Below, one piece after another: positions 8,661 to 18,162 of a stretch of DNA of 64,000 nucleotides. Below the pieces are notes generated by a model. The model had not been told where the DNA came from. It ran no database searches and saw only the letters and a program-made list of their open reading frames with translations. Each line of letters starts with the position of its first letter. Positions within the stretch are counted from its first letter, which is position 1. This DNA comes from Sphingomonas bacterium (GTDB lineage: Bacteria > Pseudomonadota > Alphaproteobacteria > Sphingomonadales > Sphingomonadaceae), in NCBI GenBank assembly GCA_030149245.1, contig JASBRX010000016.1, positions 1 to 64,000 of the forward strand, in the 5' to 3' direction. The position numbers and the translations under genes are program-made.

Positions 8661-10526
8661 TCATTTGACGTCGAGCTTCTCGATCTTCTGTCCCGCCTCG
8701 CTCGACCAGGCGAACGCCGACACGCCCTTTTTCTTGATCGCGTTGACGAAGTCCTGCGCTGCCGCCGGCGTCTTGAACGGCCCGGCGAGCAAGCGGTTGG
8801 TGAAGCGCAGCGGCGTCGTCCATGCCTGTTTGCCGCGGAACTCGGCGGGCGCGTCGGCCACCGCCGCCTTCCACGCTTTGGGCAGCGCCTTCACGTCGGC
8901 GCCGCCAGCAACCTGCACCCAGTGGCGCGCGGGCTCGGCCTTGGCGGGATCGACCTTGGGCTTGGCCTTGGGGTCGGTCTTTGCCTTCGCCTCGGGATCC
9001 GCCTTTGCCTTGGGGTCCACCTTGGCCGCAGTCGCTGGCTTCGCCACAGTCTCAACCTTGGGCTTGCTGGCTGCCACGGCCGGGGCTGCTGCCGGTTGTG
9101 GTTCCGGCGCGGGCGTCGGCTCGGCCTCACGCCCGGGCAGCGGATCGACGCCCAGCTCCGACGCCGGGATCGTGATCCCCGCCATGATCCGCGCGATGAC
9201 ATTGTCCTCGCCCCCGACGCGGGGCTTGGGCTGAGGTGCAACCTCGGGCGCAGGTTCAGGCGCACGCGCGACTTCAACCGGCGTCGCCGCTGGCGGCGGA
9301 GCAGCCGCAGAGGCGGTCGCAGCTTCGGCAGCACGCCGCGCCTCGGCTTCACGCGTCGCGCGCTCCTGCGCAGCCCGGGCATCCGCCTCGCGCTGCGCCT
9401 GAGCCGCACGCTCTGCGTCAGCGAGCCGCTGCGCTTCGGCCTGACGCTGCGCCGCGGCGACGCGTTCGATCTCCAGCCGCTGCTGCTCGGCGAGGCGCGC
9501 GGCCTCGGCCTGTCGCCGGGTCTCGGCCTCCTGTGCCGTGCGTGCATCGGCGACCCGCTTCGCCTCGGCGTCCGCCGCCGCCTGGCGCGCGGCCGCCGAT
9601 TCCTGTGCCCGCCGCTCGCGCGCGGTCATCCGGCGCTCGCGACTGACCGACGCAGACTCCGATGCCGACGCGCGCGGTCGCGGTTGCGGCGGCGGCGCAG
9701 CCGCGACCTGCACCGGCGCGATCGCCGGCAAGGGTGGCGCAACCTGCGCATCGGCGATGCGCGACGGAGTCCGCCGCAGCTCACCGAAATGGACCGCAAA
9801 CGCCTTGTCGGCCGGGGCGAGCGCGGGCAGGCGCCGGAAAAACGGCGCCAGAGCCGTGCCGACGCCGCCCATCATGCTCGAGGCAATCCGATCCGCTCCG
9901 GCGGCATCGCCATTCATCGCCAGAATGAACGCCCGGGCCCGCCACGCCGCGCGGTCGCTCCGGCGCAGCAGCGGGTCAAGGACCCTCATCGCCTCGTCGG
10001 TGCGCCCGCTGATCCCAAGCGAATAGGCATAGCGGCGCGCGGTCTCGTCATCGCCCCCCTGCGCCATCGCGATGCGATGCTCGCGCTCGGCATGCGCCTG
10101 CGCGCCGATCAGGTCATAGGCCAGCCCGCGATCTGACGCATAGGGCGCCATCGCCACCCCGCCACGCTCGGCCAATGCGAACAGCCGCAGCGCCTCGCCC
10201 GGCCGCTCGGACCGCACCATCACCATCGCCTGCCCCGCCGCGACGCGCGGATTGCCCGGCGCCAGCGCCTGCGCGCGGGCAAAGAACCCCGCCGCCGCCG
10301 CCGGATCGTTGAGCCGCGCGCTCAATTCGCCGGCCGCAAGCAACGCGGGGACGTTGCGCGGATCGGTGGCCAGAATGCGCATCTGCTCGGCCAGCCGGTC
10401 GGCATTGGGCGTCGGCGGCGGCGCGACTTCCTGCGCGGCCGCCCGCGGCGCAACCGCCGGGGCGATCGCGACCAGCGCGGCGCTCAAAAGCAAGGGAATG
10501 CGGCTGGATCGGGCTGCGCGTGTCAT
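8661..10526 (-). CDS. exported TPR and SPOR-domain protein
   Basis: 621 aa. A signal peptide ([18 protein letters not shown], cleavage near AAA-QE) is followed by TPR-like helical repeats (about residues 35-240). Next comes a long Ala/Glu/Arg/Gln-rich coiled-coil segment (about 290-400), then a Pro/Ala/Lys linker. A C-terminal SPOR domain closes the protein (about 545-621: [28 protein letters not shown]). SPOR domains bind glycan strands stripped of stem peptides at the septum. This fits its place just downstream of ftsZ and suggests a division-site protein. Confidence 0.85.
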   Translation of the reverse strand: MTRAARSSRIPLLLSAALVAIAPAVAPRAAAQEVAPPPTPNADRLAEQMRILATDPRNVPALLAAGELSARLNDPAAAAGFFARAQALAPGNPRVAAGQAMVMVRSERPGEALRLFALAERGGVAMAPYASDRGLAYDLIGAQAHAEREHRIAMAQGGDDETARRYAYSLGISGRTDEAMRVLDPLLRRSDRAAWRARAFILAMNGDAAGADRIASSMMGGVGTALAPFFRRLPALAPADKAFAVHFGELRRTPSRIADAQVAPPLPAIAPVQVAAAPPPQPRPRASASESASVSRERRMTARERRAQESAAARQAAADAEAKRVADARTAQEAETRRQAEAARLAEQQRLEIERVAAAQRQAEAQRLADAERAAQAQREADARAAQERATREAEARRAAEAATASAAAPPPAATPVEVARAPEPAPEVAPQPKPRVGGEDNVIARIMAGITIPASELGVDPLPGREAEPTPAPEPQPAAAPAVAASKPKVETVAKPATAAKVDPKAKADPEAKAKTDPKAKPKVDPAKAEPARHWVQVAGGADVKALPKAWKAAVADAPAEFRGKQAWTTPLRFTNRLLAGPFKTPAAAQDFVNAIKKKGVSAFAWSSEAGQKIEKLDVK

Positions 10527-10618
10527 GGGAGTCCGCAGGCTACACCATCCGTGGTCTGAACATCAGCTGTCGGTGCGATGCGCCGGAGACAGGCCGGGGC
10601 ATGGTCGCGACAGGATGC

Positions 10619-10650
10619 CGGGGCCCGCACGCCAGACGCGCCGGGCCCCG
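10619..10650 (-). terminator. hairpin after ftsZ
   Basis: A 9-bp perfect stem, CGGGGCCCG (10619-10627) with CGGGCCCCG (10642-10650), begins 7 nt after the ftsZ stop. There is no T-run, so it may be a pause or RNA-stability hairpin rather than a classical terminator. It marks the likely end of the dcw transcript. Confidence 0.5.
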
Positions 10651-10657
10651 TTTCCGA

Positions 10658-12142
10658 TTACTGATTGTTCTGGCGGTTAAGGAAGCGCGGAATGTCCAGC
10701 GGGTCCTTGTCGTCGTCATCCTTCGACCCGTTGCGCGCCGCCGCCATCCGCTCGAACAGCGTGCCGCCGGTCTTCTTCGGCGCTTCGACCGGGGCCGGGG
10801 CCGGAGCCGCAACCTCCTCCTCATCGCCGCCGGTCAGCCAGCGGCGACGGATCGTCGGCTCGCGCGGCGGTTCCTGCGCGGCAGGCGCTTCGGGCACCAC
10901 CGCGTCGGAGCCGAGCACCAGCTCGTCCGCATCGTCGGCAGGCAGCGCGGCCGGCGCTTCCAGCGTGAATTCGTCCTCAGCCGCTGCAACGGGTGCCGGA
11001 GCGGGCGCTTCCGGCTCGGGCGCCACCTGCGCGACCGGCTCGGGCTGCGGTTCGGGCGCAGCCGCTGCGGGTGCTTCCGCCGCCGGAGCAGCGGCACCCA
11101 TCGGGCGACGCACGGTCCCGAACGAGAAGCTGCGGCTCGCCTCGGGTGCCGCCGGAGCGGCCGGCTTGGCCGACGCATCCGCCTCGATGCCGGTGGCGAC
11201 AACCGACACGCGGATCTTGCCTTCCAGCTCGGGGTTGAACGCCGACCCCCAGATGATGTTGGCATTGTCGTCAACCAGCTCGCGGATATGGTTCGCGGCT
11301 TCGTCGACTTCGAGCAGGCGCATGTCCTCGCCGCCGGTGATCGACACGATCACGCCCTTGGCACCATCCAGCGACACGCCGTCGAGCAGCGGGTTGGCGA
11401 TCGCCTGCTGCGCCGCCTCGATCGCGCGGCTGTCGCCGCTCGCCTCGCCGGTGCCCATCATCGCCTTGCCCATCTCGCTCATCACGGCGCGCACGTCGGC
11501 AAAGTCGAGGTTGATCAGGCCCGGCATGACCATCAGGTCGGTGATGCCGCGCACGCCCTGCTGCAGCACCTCGTCCGCCATCTCGAACGCTTCCTTGAAG
11601 GTCGTGTTGGCGTTGGCGACCAGGAACAGGTTCTGGTTGGGGATGACGATCAGCGTGTCGACGAACTTCTGCAGTTCCTCGATGCCCGCTTCCGCCGACA
11701 TTGCGCGCTTCTTGCCCTCGAACGCGAACGGCTTGGTCACCACGCCGACGGTCAGGATGCCCATGTCGCGCGCCGCCTTGGCGATCACCGGAGCCGCACC
11801 GGTGCCGGTGCCGCCGCCCATGCCGGCCGCGATGAAGCACATATGCGCGCCCTTCAGCGCTTCCTGCACCATCTCGATGGTTTCTTCGGCGGCGGCACGA
11901 CCGATCTCCGGTCGGCTGCCCGCGCCCAGACCCTGGGTGATCTTGGCACCCAGCTGGATGCGCTGGCCAGCGCTCGACTGCTTCAGCGCCTGCGCGTCGG
12001 TGTTGGCGACCAGGAACTCGACGCCCTGCACTTCGGCGCGGATCATGTTCGCGATCGCGTTGCCGCCCGCGCCGCCGACGCCGATCACCGTGATGCGCGG
12101 CGTCAGTTCATCCAGGTCGGGCGGAAGGAAGTCGATGCTCAT
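10658..12142 (-). CDS. ftsZ: cell division protein FtsZ
   Basis: Tubulin-like GTPase that assembles the cytokinetic Z-ring. 494 aa. The GTP-binding domain has [14 protein letters not shown] near residue 22 and the tubulin signature [16 protein letters not shown] near residue 113. Next come the activation domain ([19 protein letters not shown] region) and a long Ala/Pro/Glu-rich linker (about 335-480) typical of alphaproteobacteria. The conserved C-terminal peptide [12 protein letters not shown] recruits FtsA and other partners. The ATG at 12140-12142 is preceded by GAGGAGA. The 113-nt gap from ftsA leaves room for its own promoter. Confidence 0.98.
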   Translation of the reverse strand: MSIDFLPPDLDELTPRITVIGVGGAGGNAIANMIRAEVQGVEFLVANTDAQALKQSSAGQRIQLGAKITQGLGAGSRPEIGRAAAEETIEMVQEALKGAHMCFIAAGMGGGTGTGAAPVIAKAARDMGILTVGVVTKPFAFEGKKRAMSAEAGIEELQKFVDTLIVIPNQNLFLVANANTTFKEAFEMADEVLQQGVRGITDLMVMPGLINLDFADVRAVMSEMGKAMMGTGEASGDSRAIEAAQQAIANPLLDGVSLDGAKGVIVSITGGEDMRLLEVDEAANHIRELVDDNANIIWGSAFNPELEGKIRVSVVATGIEADASAKPAAPAAPEASRSFSFGTVRRPMGAAAPAAEAPAAAAPEPQPEPVAQVAPEPEAPAPAPVAAAEDEFTLEAPAALPADDADELVLGSDAVVPEAPAAQEPPREPTIRRRWLTGGDEEEVAAPAPAPVEAPKKTGGTLFERMAAARNGSKDDDDKDPLDIPRFLNRQNNQ

Positions 12143-12253
12143 CGTCTGTGTGTCTCCTCAGGCGCGCACCCCAAGCGACACCTGTTTGTAACGTTGTTTC
12201 TGCACCATCGCCGGGGGCCATTCCAGCGTTATCCGCCGATCGCCCACAGGAAA

Positions 12254-12259
12254 TGTCAA
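12254..12259 (-). promoter_or_regulatory. possible ftsZ promoter -35 element
   Basis: On the minus strand TTGACA (12259-12254) overlaps the ftsA stop codon, 112 nt before the ftsZ start. A possible -10 (GATAAC) lies about 20 nt further, longer than the ideal spacing. Extra promoters directly before ftsZ are common in alphaproteobacteria. The match here is suggestive only. Confidence 0.3.
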
Positions 12260-13518
12260 TAATTGGCCCTAAATGCCGCCATCATCCGCTGGATCATCGC
12301 TTTCGGATTGCTCCGCACGACCAATTGCCCGCGCGACGGCTCCAGCGTGCGCAGGTCAACCGGATCGGCCGCCGCGAATGTCGCCAGCCCCGCCAGCGTC
12401 GCGAACGCCGGCCCCGCATGCGCCTCGGGCAGAGCGCTCAGGCCGCGCGGACGCCCGACCCGGACCGACCGGCCCAGCGCCTGCTGCGCATAATCCGCCA
12501 CGCCCTTCAGCTCGGCGCCGCCGCCCGTCAGCACGATCTGCCGCCCGACCGGATCCTCGAAGTTGAGGCGCGTCAGCTCCTTGGCGATTTCCGCCATCAA
12601 CCGGTCGAGCCGCAGGCGGATCACCGCGATCAGCTGCGCCCGCGTGATCCGCGCGCCCTCGCCCTCTTCCTCAAGGCTCGCCGGGGCAATGTCGATCATG
12701 TCGTGATTGTCGCGCGGCGTCATGTTGGCGCTGCCATAGAAGCACTTCATCCGCTCGGCCTGCCCGCGCCGCGTCCCGAATGCGCTGGCGATATCGTCGG
12801 TGATATCTGCCGACCCCTGCTGGATCGACGACAGGCCGGTCAGCACGCCGTCCTTGTAAACCGAGACATTGGTGACGCCCGCGCCGATCTCGACCAGCGC
12901 AACGCCCAGCTCGCGCTCTTCCTCGGACAGGCAGGCCAGCCCCGTCGCGACCGGCGCAGCGATGATCGACCGCACCTCCAGATGCGCCGACCGGACGCAC
13001 AGGTCCAGGTTGCGCACCGGCGCGCCCTCGGTCGACACGACATGGATGTCCACGCCCAGCCGCTCGGCATGCAGCCCGCGCGGCTGCTTGACGCCCGCCA
13101 GCCCATCGAGCGTGTAGCGCGTCGGCTGCGCATGCAACACCATCCGCCCACCCGGATTGATCGCCTCACGCCCCGCGCGCAGCAGGTCGTCGATGTCCGA
13201 CTGTTCGACGCGATGCCCGCCCAGATCGACCTCGAGCCGCAGGATATTGGACTCCAGTCCCCCGGCGGAGAAGCTGACCCACACATCCTCGATATTCGTG
13301 CCCGCGATCCGCTCGGCCTGCTCAACCGCCTCGCGCACCGCGACTTCGGTCGCGGCCATGTCGGCGATATAGCCGCGCTGCACGCCCCGGCTCTCGCGCT
13401 GGCCGGTGCCGAGCACGACCAGTTCGCCGCCATCGCCCTTTTGCGCGATCAGCGCCGACACTTTCGACGACCCGATATCGAGTGCGGTAATCAGTCCTTC
13501 GGGCGCGGTCTTGGCCAT
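12256..13518 (-). CDS. ftsA: cell division protein FtsA
   Basis: Actin-like ATPase that tethers FtsZ to the inner membrane and recruits late division proteins. 420 aa, normal length. ATPase motifs: ALDIGSSKVSALIA at residues 12-25 (phosphate 1), VEIGAGVTNVSVYKDG (phosphate 2) and QIVLTGGGAELKGVADYA (adenosine motif). The C-terminus (AKAMIQRMMAAFRANY) ends in an amphipathic helix, as expected for the membrane-targeting sequence. It starts 3 nt after the ftsQ stop. Confidence 0.97.
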   Translation of the reverse strand: MAKTAPEGLITALDIGSSKVSALIAQKGDGGELVVLGTGQRESRGVQRGYIADMAATEVAVREAVEQAERIAGTNIEDVWVSFSAGGLESNILRLEVDLGGHRVEQSDIDDLLRAGREAINPGGRMVLHAQPTRYTLDGLAGVKQPRGLHAERLGVDIHVVSTEGAPVRNLDLCVRSAHLEVRSIIAAPVATGLACLSEEERELGVALVEIGAGVTNVSVYKDGVLTGLSSIQQGSADITDDIASAFGTRRGQAERMKCFYGSANMTPRDNHDMIDIAPASLEEEGEGARITRAQLIAVIRLRLDRLMAEIAKELTRLNFEDPVGRQIVLTGGGAELKGVADYAQQALGRSVRVGRPRGLSALPEAHAGPAFATLAGLATFAAADPVDLRTLEPSRGQLVVRSNPKAMIQRMMAAFRANY

Positions 13519-13521
13519 GTC

Positions 13522-14433
13522 TTATTCCCCCTGCACATTCACACTGGCAGTTTCTGCCGCCGATTCAATCTCTTTGCGGACCACCTGCCCCGGCATCCGC
13601 ACCACCAGCCGCGTCGGATCGCGCAGGTCAAAGCGCAGATAGCCGCGTCCCAGCAACCGGTCCGCCCCGTCCAGCTCGGCGAACTTGACCAGCGCCTTGG
13701 CCGCAGCCTCCTCGCCTTCGGGCAACGCCAGCCGCTCGCCGGTGTTGAAGGAAAGGTCCCAGCGGCGATTGCCGATCCACGTTGCCGCCTTGACCAGCGG
13801 GCGCAGCGCGGGTGCCGCTGCCAGCAGGCGCTGATAGGCCGGCTGCTGCGCATAGGCGCCATCGCCGATCACCAGCGGCAGGTCGGGCATCGCGTCCGCC
13901 GATACCGGCTCCAGCAGCACGCCCTCGGCGTCGATCAGCATCAGCTGTCCCTGATGCTGCCACACCGCCGCCGCCTTGCGCTCGACGATGTCGACCACCA
14001 GCGGATCGGGCAGGCGGCGCGACACGCGCGCATCGGCGACCCAGCCGATCGTCATCAACCGCGCGCGCACCTCGTCCAGATCGACCAAGGGCATCGCGCG
14101 GCTCTTTTCGTCCAGCGCGTAATTATACACCGTCATCTTGTCGGCGCGCTTGATCCCGGTCACCTCGACCTGCTGCACGCGAAAGCCCGCCTGCCCCACG
14201 CCTTCGGCCAGCGCCGTCCCGACCGCGCCGGGCACACCGAACAATGTCGCGACGCCGATCAGCGACGCGACCGCGATGCCGGTGATGCTCCACGCTATGA
14301 TCCGGTGCAGCGTCGCTTCGCTCACCGGCATCGCCGCGACCATCCGGTCGAGCAGATGCGGCTGCTTGCGCTTCGATTGCGCGCGGCGCTTGGGCCTGAC
14401 CGTGGGGCGCTTGGGCGTGGGCTTGCGGCTCAT
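13522..14433 (-). CDS. ftsQ: cell division protein FtsQ
   Basis: Bitopic divisome protein linking early and late division proteins. 303 aa. A very basic cytoplasmic tail (MSRKPTPKRPTVRPKRRAQS) leads to one membrane segment (about residues 45-72). The POTRA domain follows (FRVQQVEVTGIKRADKMTV, about 83-150), then the beta domain (YLRFDLRDPTRLVVRMPGQ near 265-283). Its ATG overlaps the ddl stop by 4 nt, and ftsA follows after 3 nt. Confidence 0.95.
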   Translation of the reverse strand: MSRKPTPKRPTVRPKRRAQSKRKQPHLLDRMVAAMPVSEATLHRIIAWSITGIAVASLIGVATLFGVPGAVGTALAEGVGQAGFRVQQVEVTGIKRADKMTVYNYALDEKSRAMPLVDLDEVRARLMTIGWVADARVSRRLPDPLVVDIVERKAAAVWQHQGQLMLIDAEGVLLEPVSADAMPDLPLVIGDGAYAQQPAYQRLLAAAPALRPLVKAATWIGNRRWDLSFNTGERLALPEGEEAAAKALVKFAELDGADRLLGRGYLRFDLRDPTRLVVRMPGQVVRKEIESAAETASVNVQGE

Positions 14434-15368
14434 CCCGCGCCATCCTTCATCGCCTCATCGACGATCGCCTGCACCAGCTGCGGATAGCTCATCCCCAGTG
14501 CCTTGGCCTGTTCGGGCACCAGGCTCAGTGGCGTCATCCCCGGCTGGGTGTTGACCTCCAGCAGGAACAGCCCGTCCAGCCCCTGGGTGTCATCCCAGCG
14601 GAAGTCCGACCGCGACGCACCCTTGCACCCGAGCAGGCGGTGCGCCTCAAGCGCCAGCCGCTTGCACGCCTCGGTGATCTCATCCGGAATCTCCGCCGGA
14701 CAGATATGGTCGGTCATCCCGTCGGTGTACTTCGCGTCGAAGTCGTAGAAGCCGCTCTTGGGCTTCAGCTCGGTGACCAGCAAAGCCTTGTCGCCCAGCA
14801 CCGCCGTGGTCAGCTCGCGCCCGCGAATAAACGGCTCGGCGAGCAGTTCGTCGAACTCCTGCCACGGCCCCTTCGCCTGCGCCGAGATCGGGTTGCCGTA
14901 AGTGCCCTCGGTCGTGACGATCGCCACGCCCACCGACGACCCCTCGTTGACCGGCTTCAGCACATAGGGCCGCGGCATCGGATCGGCTTCGTACAGCGAC
15001 GCGGTCGACACGATCTGCCCGCCCGGCATCGGAATGCCATGCGGCACCAGCGCCTGCTTGGTCAGCACCTTGTCGATCGCGATCACCGACGTGACCATGC
15101 CGGAGTGCGTATAGCGCAGCCCCATCAGGTCGAGCATTCCCTGCACCGTCCCGTCCTCGCCCGGCGTCCCGTGCAGCGCGTTGAACACGACATCGGGCTT
15201 CGCCGCGGCCAGTTTCGCCGCAACATCGCGATCCATGTCGATCCGCGTGACGCTATGGCCAAGCGACTCCAGCGCCTCGGCAATCCCCGCGCCCGACATC
15301 AGCGACACCGGCCGCTCAGCCGACCAGCCACCCATCAGAACTGCGACGTGGAGGGGGGTAATGGTCAC
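14430..15368 (-). CDS. ddl: D-alanine--D-alanine ligase
   Basis: ATP-grasp enzyme joining two D-Ala for the peptidoglycan stem. 312 aa. Motifs: VAVLMGGWSAERPVSLMSG (N-terminal glycine-rich loop), HGTPGEDGTVQGMLDL, the ATP-grasp lysine region YVLKPVNEGSSVGVAIV, the catalytic loop GCKGASRSDFRWD and LLEVNTQPGMTPLSLVPEQ (metal binding). The GTG at 15366-15368 has GGAG 7 nt upstream. The gap to murB (103 nt) is filled by an inverted-repeat element. Confidence 0.97.
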   Translation of the reverse strand: MTITPLHVAVLMGGWSAERPVSLMSGAGIAEALESLGHSVTRIDMDRDVAAKLAAAKPDVVFNALHGTPGEDGTVQGMLDLMGLRYTHSGMVTSVIAIDKVLTKQALVPHGIPMPGGQIVSTASLYEADPMPRPYVLKPVNEGSSVGVAIVTTEGTYGNPISAQAKGPWQEFDELLAEPFIRGRELTTAVLGDKALLVTELKPKSGFYDFDAKYTDGMTDHICPAEIPDEITEACKRLALEAHRLLGCKGASRSDFRWDDTQGLDGLFLLEVNTQPGMTPLSLVPEQAKALGMSYPQLVQAIVDEAMKDGAG

Positions 15369-15377
15369 GATACTACT

Positions 15378-15463
15378 CCGTCGCCCCGGCGCAGGCCGGG
15401 GCCCCCCTGTGGCGGTGCTTGAACTTCAAAACTTGGCGGCCCCGGCCTGCGCCGGGGCGACGG
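15378..15463. repeat. perfect 26-bp inverted repeat between murB and ddl
   Basis: Arms 15378-15403 and 15438-15463 are perfect 26-nt reverse complements built on CCCCGGCGCAGGCCGGGG, with a 34-nt AT-richer spacer. Each arm is itself a hairpin. It occupies most of the 103-nt gap in an otherwise tightly packed operon. Confidence 0.9.
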
Positions 15464-15471
15464 CATGTTCG

Positions 15472-16398
15472 TCACTTCGCCACCCCCACGCGTCCTGGGT
15501 TGGCGTCGTCGGCGAACACGCCGACACGCTGAATTTCCCACTCAAGCTCGACACCGCTCGCCGCCTTGACCCGCGCGCGGACCTCGTCGCCCAGCCCTTC
15601 GATATCCGCGCTGGTCGCGTCGCCGGTGTTGATCAGGAAGTTGGTGTGCTTCTCGCTCACCTGCGCTCCACCGCGCATAAGGCCGCGACAGCCCGCCGCA
15701 TCGACCAGCCGCCACGCCTTGTCACCCTCGGGGTTCTTGAAGGTCGATCCACCCGTCTTGCTGCGCAACGGCTGCGACGCCTCACGCGCGGCGGCGATGC
15801 GGTCCATCTCCGCCTGGATGGCGGCGGGTTCCCCCGCCTCGCCACGAAAGGTCGCGCTCACCACCACAGCGCCCTCGGGCAGGTCGGAATGGCGGTAGGT
15901 GTAACCGAGCGCATCGACCGGCAGCGTCACGCGCTCGCCCGACCGCAGCACCACCTCGCACGCGACCAGCACATCCTTGGTCTCGCGCCCATAGGCACCG
16001 CCATTCATCCGCACGAACCCGCCAACGGTGCCTGGGATAGAACGCAGAAACTCCACCCCCGCAATCCCCGCATCGCGCGCGGTCGAGGACACCAGAATCC
16101 CGCTCGCCCCACCGCCACAGGTCAGCGTTTGCGCCTCGGCCTGAACCTTCGCGAACGGTTTCCCCAGCCGCACCACCACGCCCGGCACCCCGCCGTCGCG
16201 TACGATCAGGTTCGACCCCAGCCCCAGCGCCATCACCGGCACCGCCGGGTCCAGATCGCGCAGAAACTCGGCCAGATCATCGACATCCGCCGGTTCGAAC
16301 AGCCATTCCGCCGTCCCGCCGCTCTTGAACCAGACGAGCGGGGCGAGCGGCGCATCGGGGGTCAGCTTCCCCCGCACCTTGGGGAGAGTGGAAATCAT
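15472..16398 (-). CDS. murB: UDP-N-acetylenolpyruvoylglucosamine reductase MurB
   Basis: FAD flavoenzyme that reduces UDP-GlcNAc-enolpyruvate to UDP-MurNAc with NADPH. About 308 aa. Motifs: VMALGLGSNLIVRDGGV and GASGILVSSTARDAG (FAD binding), FLRSIPGTVGGFVRMNGGAYG, GGSTFKNPEG with the catalytic serine, and QVSEKHTNFLINTGDATSAD. The ATG at 16396-16398 (MISTLPKVRGKL) is chosen because the 17 residues upstream in the same frame (MDPRLRGDDGE...) are simply the translated arm of a repeat element. Confidence 0.96.
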   Translation of the reverse strand: MISTLPKVRGKLTPDAPLAPLVWFKSGGTAEWLFEPADVDDLAEFLRDLDPAVPVMALGLGSNLIVRDGGVPGVVVRLGKPFAKVQAEAQTLTCGGGASGILVSSTARDAGIAGVEFLRSIPGTVGGFVRMNGGAYGRETKDVLVACEVVLRSGERVTLPVDALGYTYRHSDLPEGAVVVSATFRGEAGEPAAIQAEMDRIAAAREASQPLRSKTGGSTFKNPEGDKAWRLVDAAGCRGLMRGGAQVSEKHTNFLINTGDATSADIEGLGDEVRARVKAASGVELEWEIQRVGVFADDANPGRVGVAK

Positions 16399-16421
16399 GC
16401 CAGCCCCCGCATCCCATTCAC

Positions 16422-16517
16422 CGTCATCCCCGCGCAGGCGGGGATCCATTCTGGCTGACGTCGAAGCAAGAGCCGCCCGGCCAGCGCCAATGGATTCCCG
16501 CCTTCGCGGGAATGACG
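16422..16517. repeat. inverted-repeat element between the 64-aa gene and murB
   Basis: Arms 16422-16449 (CGTCATCCCCGCGCAGGCGG...) and 16490-16517 are near-perfect inverted copies separated by 40 nt, each arm a hairpin. It accounts for most of the 142-nt gap upstream of murB. The arms resemble the 3493-3600 family at the outer CGTCA(T/C)CCCCGCG ends. Confidence 0.88.
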
Positions 16518-16540
16518 AATCTGGATTGCGGCGGATGGAC

Positions 16541-16735
16541 TCACTTCATCCCCCACAACTTCGCCCATTGCTTCCAATAGGACAGGTTCGCCTCGGCGGC
16601 CTTCACCCCCGCCTCCTGCAGCTTTGCGACGTCCTTGCCCGCGTCGAGCATCGTCTGCGCCGCGTCCATCTGCGCCTTCTGCGCGCGCAGGATTTCGCGC
16701 TGCATATCGGTGGCGAGGGTGAACCAGTCGCTCAT
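16541..16735 (-). CDS. 64-aa helical protein inside the dcw cluster
   Basis: Unrecognised family. [20 protein letters not shown] opens a protein predicted to be almost entirely alpha-helical, with heptad-like spacing and a Trp-rich end ([13 protein letters not shown]) that could sit on a membrane. The ATG at 16733-16735 overlaps the murC TGA by 4 nt, which strongly supports the start and translational coupling to murC. A role in wall synthesis or division is inferred from position only. The helical body with a W-rich tail faintly recalls phasin-like proteins. Confidence 0.7.
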   Translation of the reverse strand: MSDWFTLATDMQREILRAQKAQMDAAQTMLDAGKDVAKLQEAGVKAAEANLSYWKQWAKLWGMK

Positions 16736-18162
16736 GCCGCCACGCTCCGCTTCGCATCGACCGCTTCGGCCAGGCCAGCAGCCCATTTGGTGATGTCGCC
16801 CGCGCCCAGGCACACGATCAGATCGCCCGGCAGCGCCACCTCCGCGATGCGCGCCGCCAGCGCGTCCGCATCCGCAACGCTCTCCGCCAGCCGATGCCCA
16901 CGCGCCAGCGTCCGCTCGACCAGCGCTTCACCGCTCACGCCCTCGACGGGTGCCTCGCCCGCCGCATAGACCGGCGTCACCAGCACCATGTCGGCGTCGT
17001 TGAACGCCTGCGCGAAGTCATCCATCAGATTGCCGAGCCGCGCGTAGCGATGCGGCTGCACCACCGCGATCACCCGCCCCTGCGCACTCTCCCGCGCCGC
17101 CGACAGCACCGCGCGAATCTCGACCGGATGGTGGCCATAATCGTCGATCACGATCGCCGGCGGCTGCCCGTCGAACGCGATCTCGCCGACCTTGGTAAAG
17201 CGCCGCTTGACCCCGCCGAACTTGGCAAAGCCGTTCTGGATCGTCGCGTCGTCGATGCCCATTTCCAGCGCGACGCCGATCGCGGCGAGCGCGTTCTGGA
17301 CATTGTGGCGCCCCGGCATCGGCAGATCGATCCCCTCAATCGAGCGCGTCGTGCCGTCGCGATGGCGGATGATCGCCTCGAACTTGTTGCCGCCCGGATA
17401 GGGCTGAACATTCACCCCGCGCACGTCCGCGCTGGCAGCAAAGCCATAGGTCACGATCCGCCGATCGCGCACGCGCGGAATGATCGCCTGCACCTCCGGG
17501 TGGTCGAGGCACAGCAACGCCGCGCCATAGAACGGCACATTCTCCACGAACTCGACATAGGCGTCCTTCGCCCGCTCGAAGCTGCCATAATGGTCGAGAT
17601 GCTCGGGATCGATATTGGTCACCACCGCGATCGTGCCGTCGAGCCGCAGGAAGCTGCCGTCGCTCTCATCGGCCTCGACCACCATCCACTCGCTGTCGCC
17701 CAGTCGCGCGTTGGAACCGTACTGGTTGATGATGCCGCCATTGATCACGGTCGGATCGATCCCGCCGGCATCCAGCAGCGCCGCGATCATCGACGTCGTC
17801 GTGGTCTTGCCATGCGTCCCCGCCACCGCGACGGTGGACTTGAGCCGCATCAGCTCGGCCAGCATCTCCGCACGCCGCACCACTGGAATACGCGCGGCAT
17901 AGGCGGCCTGAACCTCGGGATTGTCGCGCTTGATCGCGGTCGAGGTCACGACGACCGCAGCATCGCCCAGATTGTCCGCGCTTTGACCAATGGTAATGTG
18001 GATGCCGCGCTTGCGCAGACCCTCGACGACATAGCCCTCGGCACTGTCGCTGCCCTGCACCTTATAGCCCAGGTTATGCATCACCTCGGCAATGCCCGAC
18101 ATGCCGATCCCGCCGATGCCGACGAAATGGATCGTGCCGATATCCTTGGCGACACCCTTCAC
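16732..18162 (-). CDS. murC: UDP-N-acetylmuramate--L-alanine ligase MurC
   Basis: ATP-dependent ligase adding L-Ala to UDP-MurNAc. About 476 aa. Motifs: [18 protein letters not shown] (UDP-substrate Rossmann loop), [20 protein letters not shown] (P-loop), the central-domain region [16 protein letters not shown], and [10 protein letters not shown] in the C-terminal domain. The GTG at 18160-18162 (protein MKGVAKDIG...) is preferred. It overlaps the murG stop as GTGA and has GGGGAGG upstream. Any further upstream extension is only a murG shadow. Confidence 0.97.
   Translation of the reverse strand: MKGVAKDIGTIHFVGIGGIGMSGIAEVMHNLGYKVQGSDSAEGYVVEGLRKRGIHITIGQSADNLGDAAVVVTSTAIKRDNPEVQAAYAARIPVVRRAEMLAELMRLKSTVAVAGTHGKTTTTSMIAALLDAGGIDPTVINGGIINQYGSNARLGDSEWMVVEADESDGSFLRLDGTIAVVTNIDPEHLDHYGSFERAKDAYVEFVENVPFYGAALLCLDHPEVQAIIPRVRDRRIVTYGFAASADVRGVNVQPYPGGNKFEAIIRHRDGTTRSIEGIDLPMPGRHNVQNALAAIGVALEMGIDDATIQNGFAKFGGVKRRFTKVGEIAFDGQPPAIVIDDYGHHPVEIRAVLSAARESAQGRVIAVVQPHRYARLGNLMDDFAQAFNDADMVLVTPVYAAGEAPVEGVSGEALVERTLARGHRLAESVADADALAARIAEVALPGDLIVCLGAGDITKWAAGLAEAVDAKRSVAA

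Noticed and set aside
8922..10136. Long plus-strand open frames over the SPOR gene (and similar frames over ftsZ, ftsA, murC and murG)
   Set aside because: They are Arg/His/Pro-rich antisense shadows produced by high GC at third codon positions, with no ribosome sites or family motifs.
16399..16449. N-terminal extension of murB (MDPRLRGDDGE...)
   Set aside because: It is the translated arm of an inverted repeat. MISTLPKVRGKL at 16398 is a normal MurB start.
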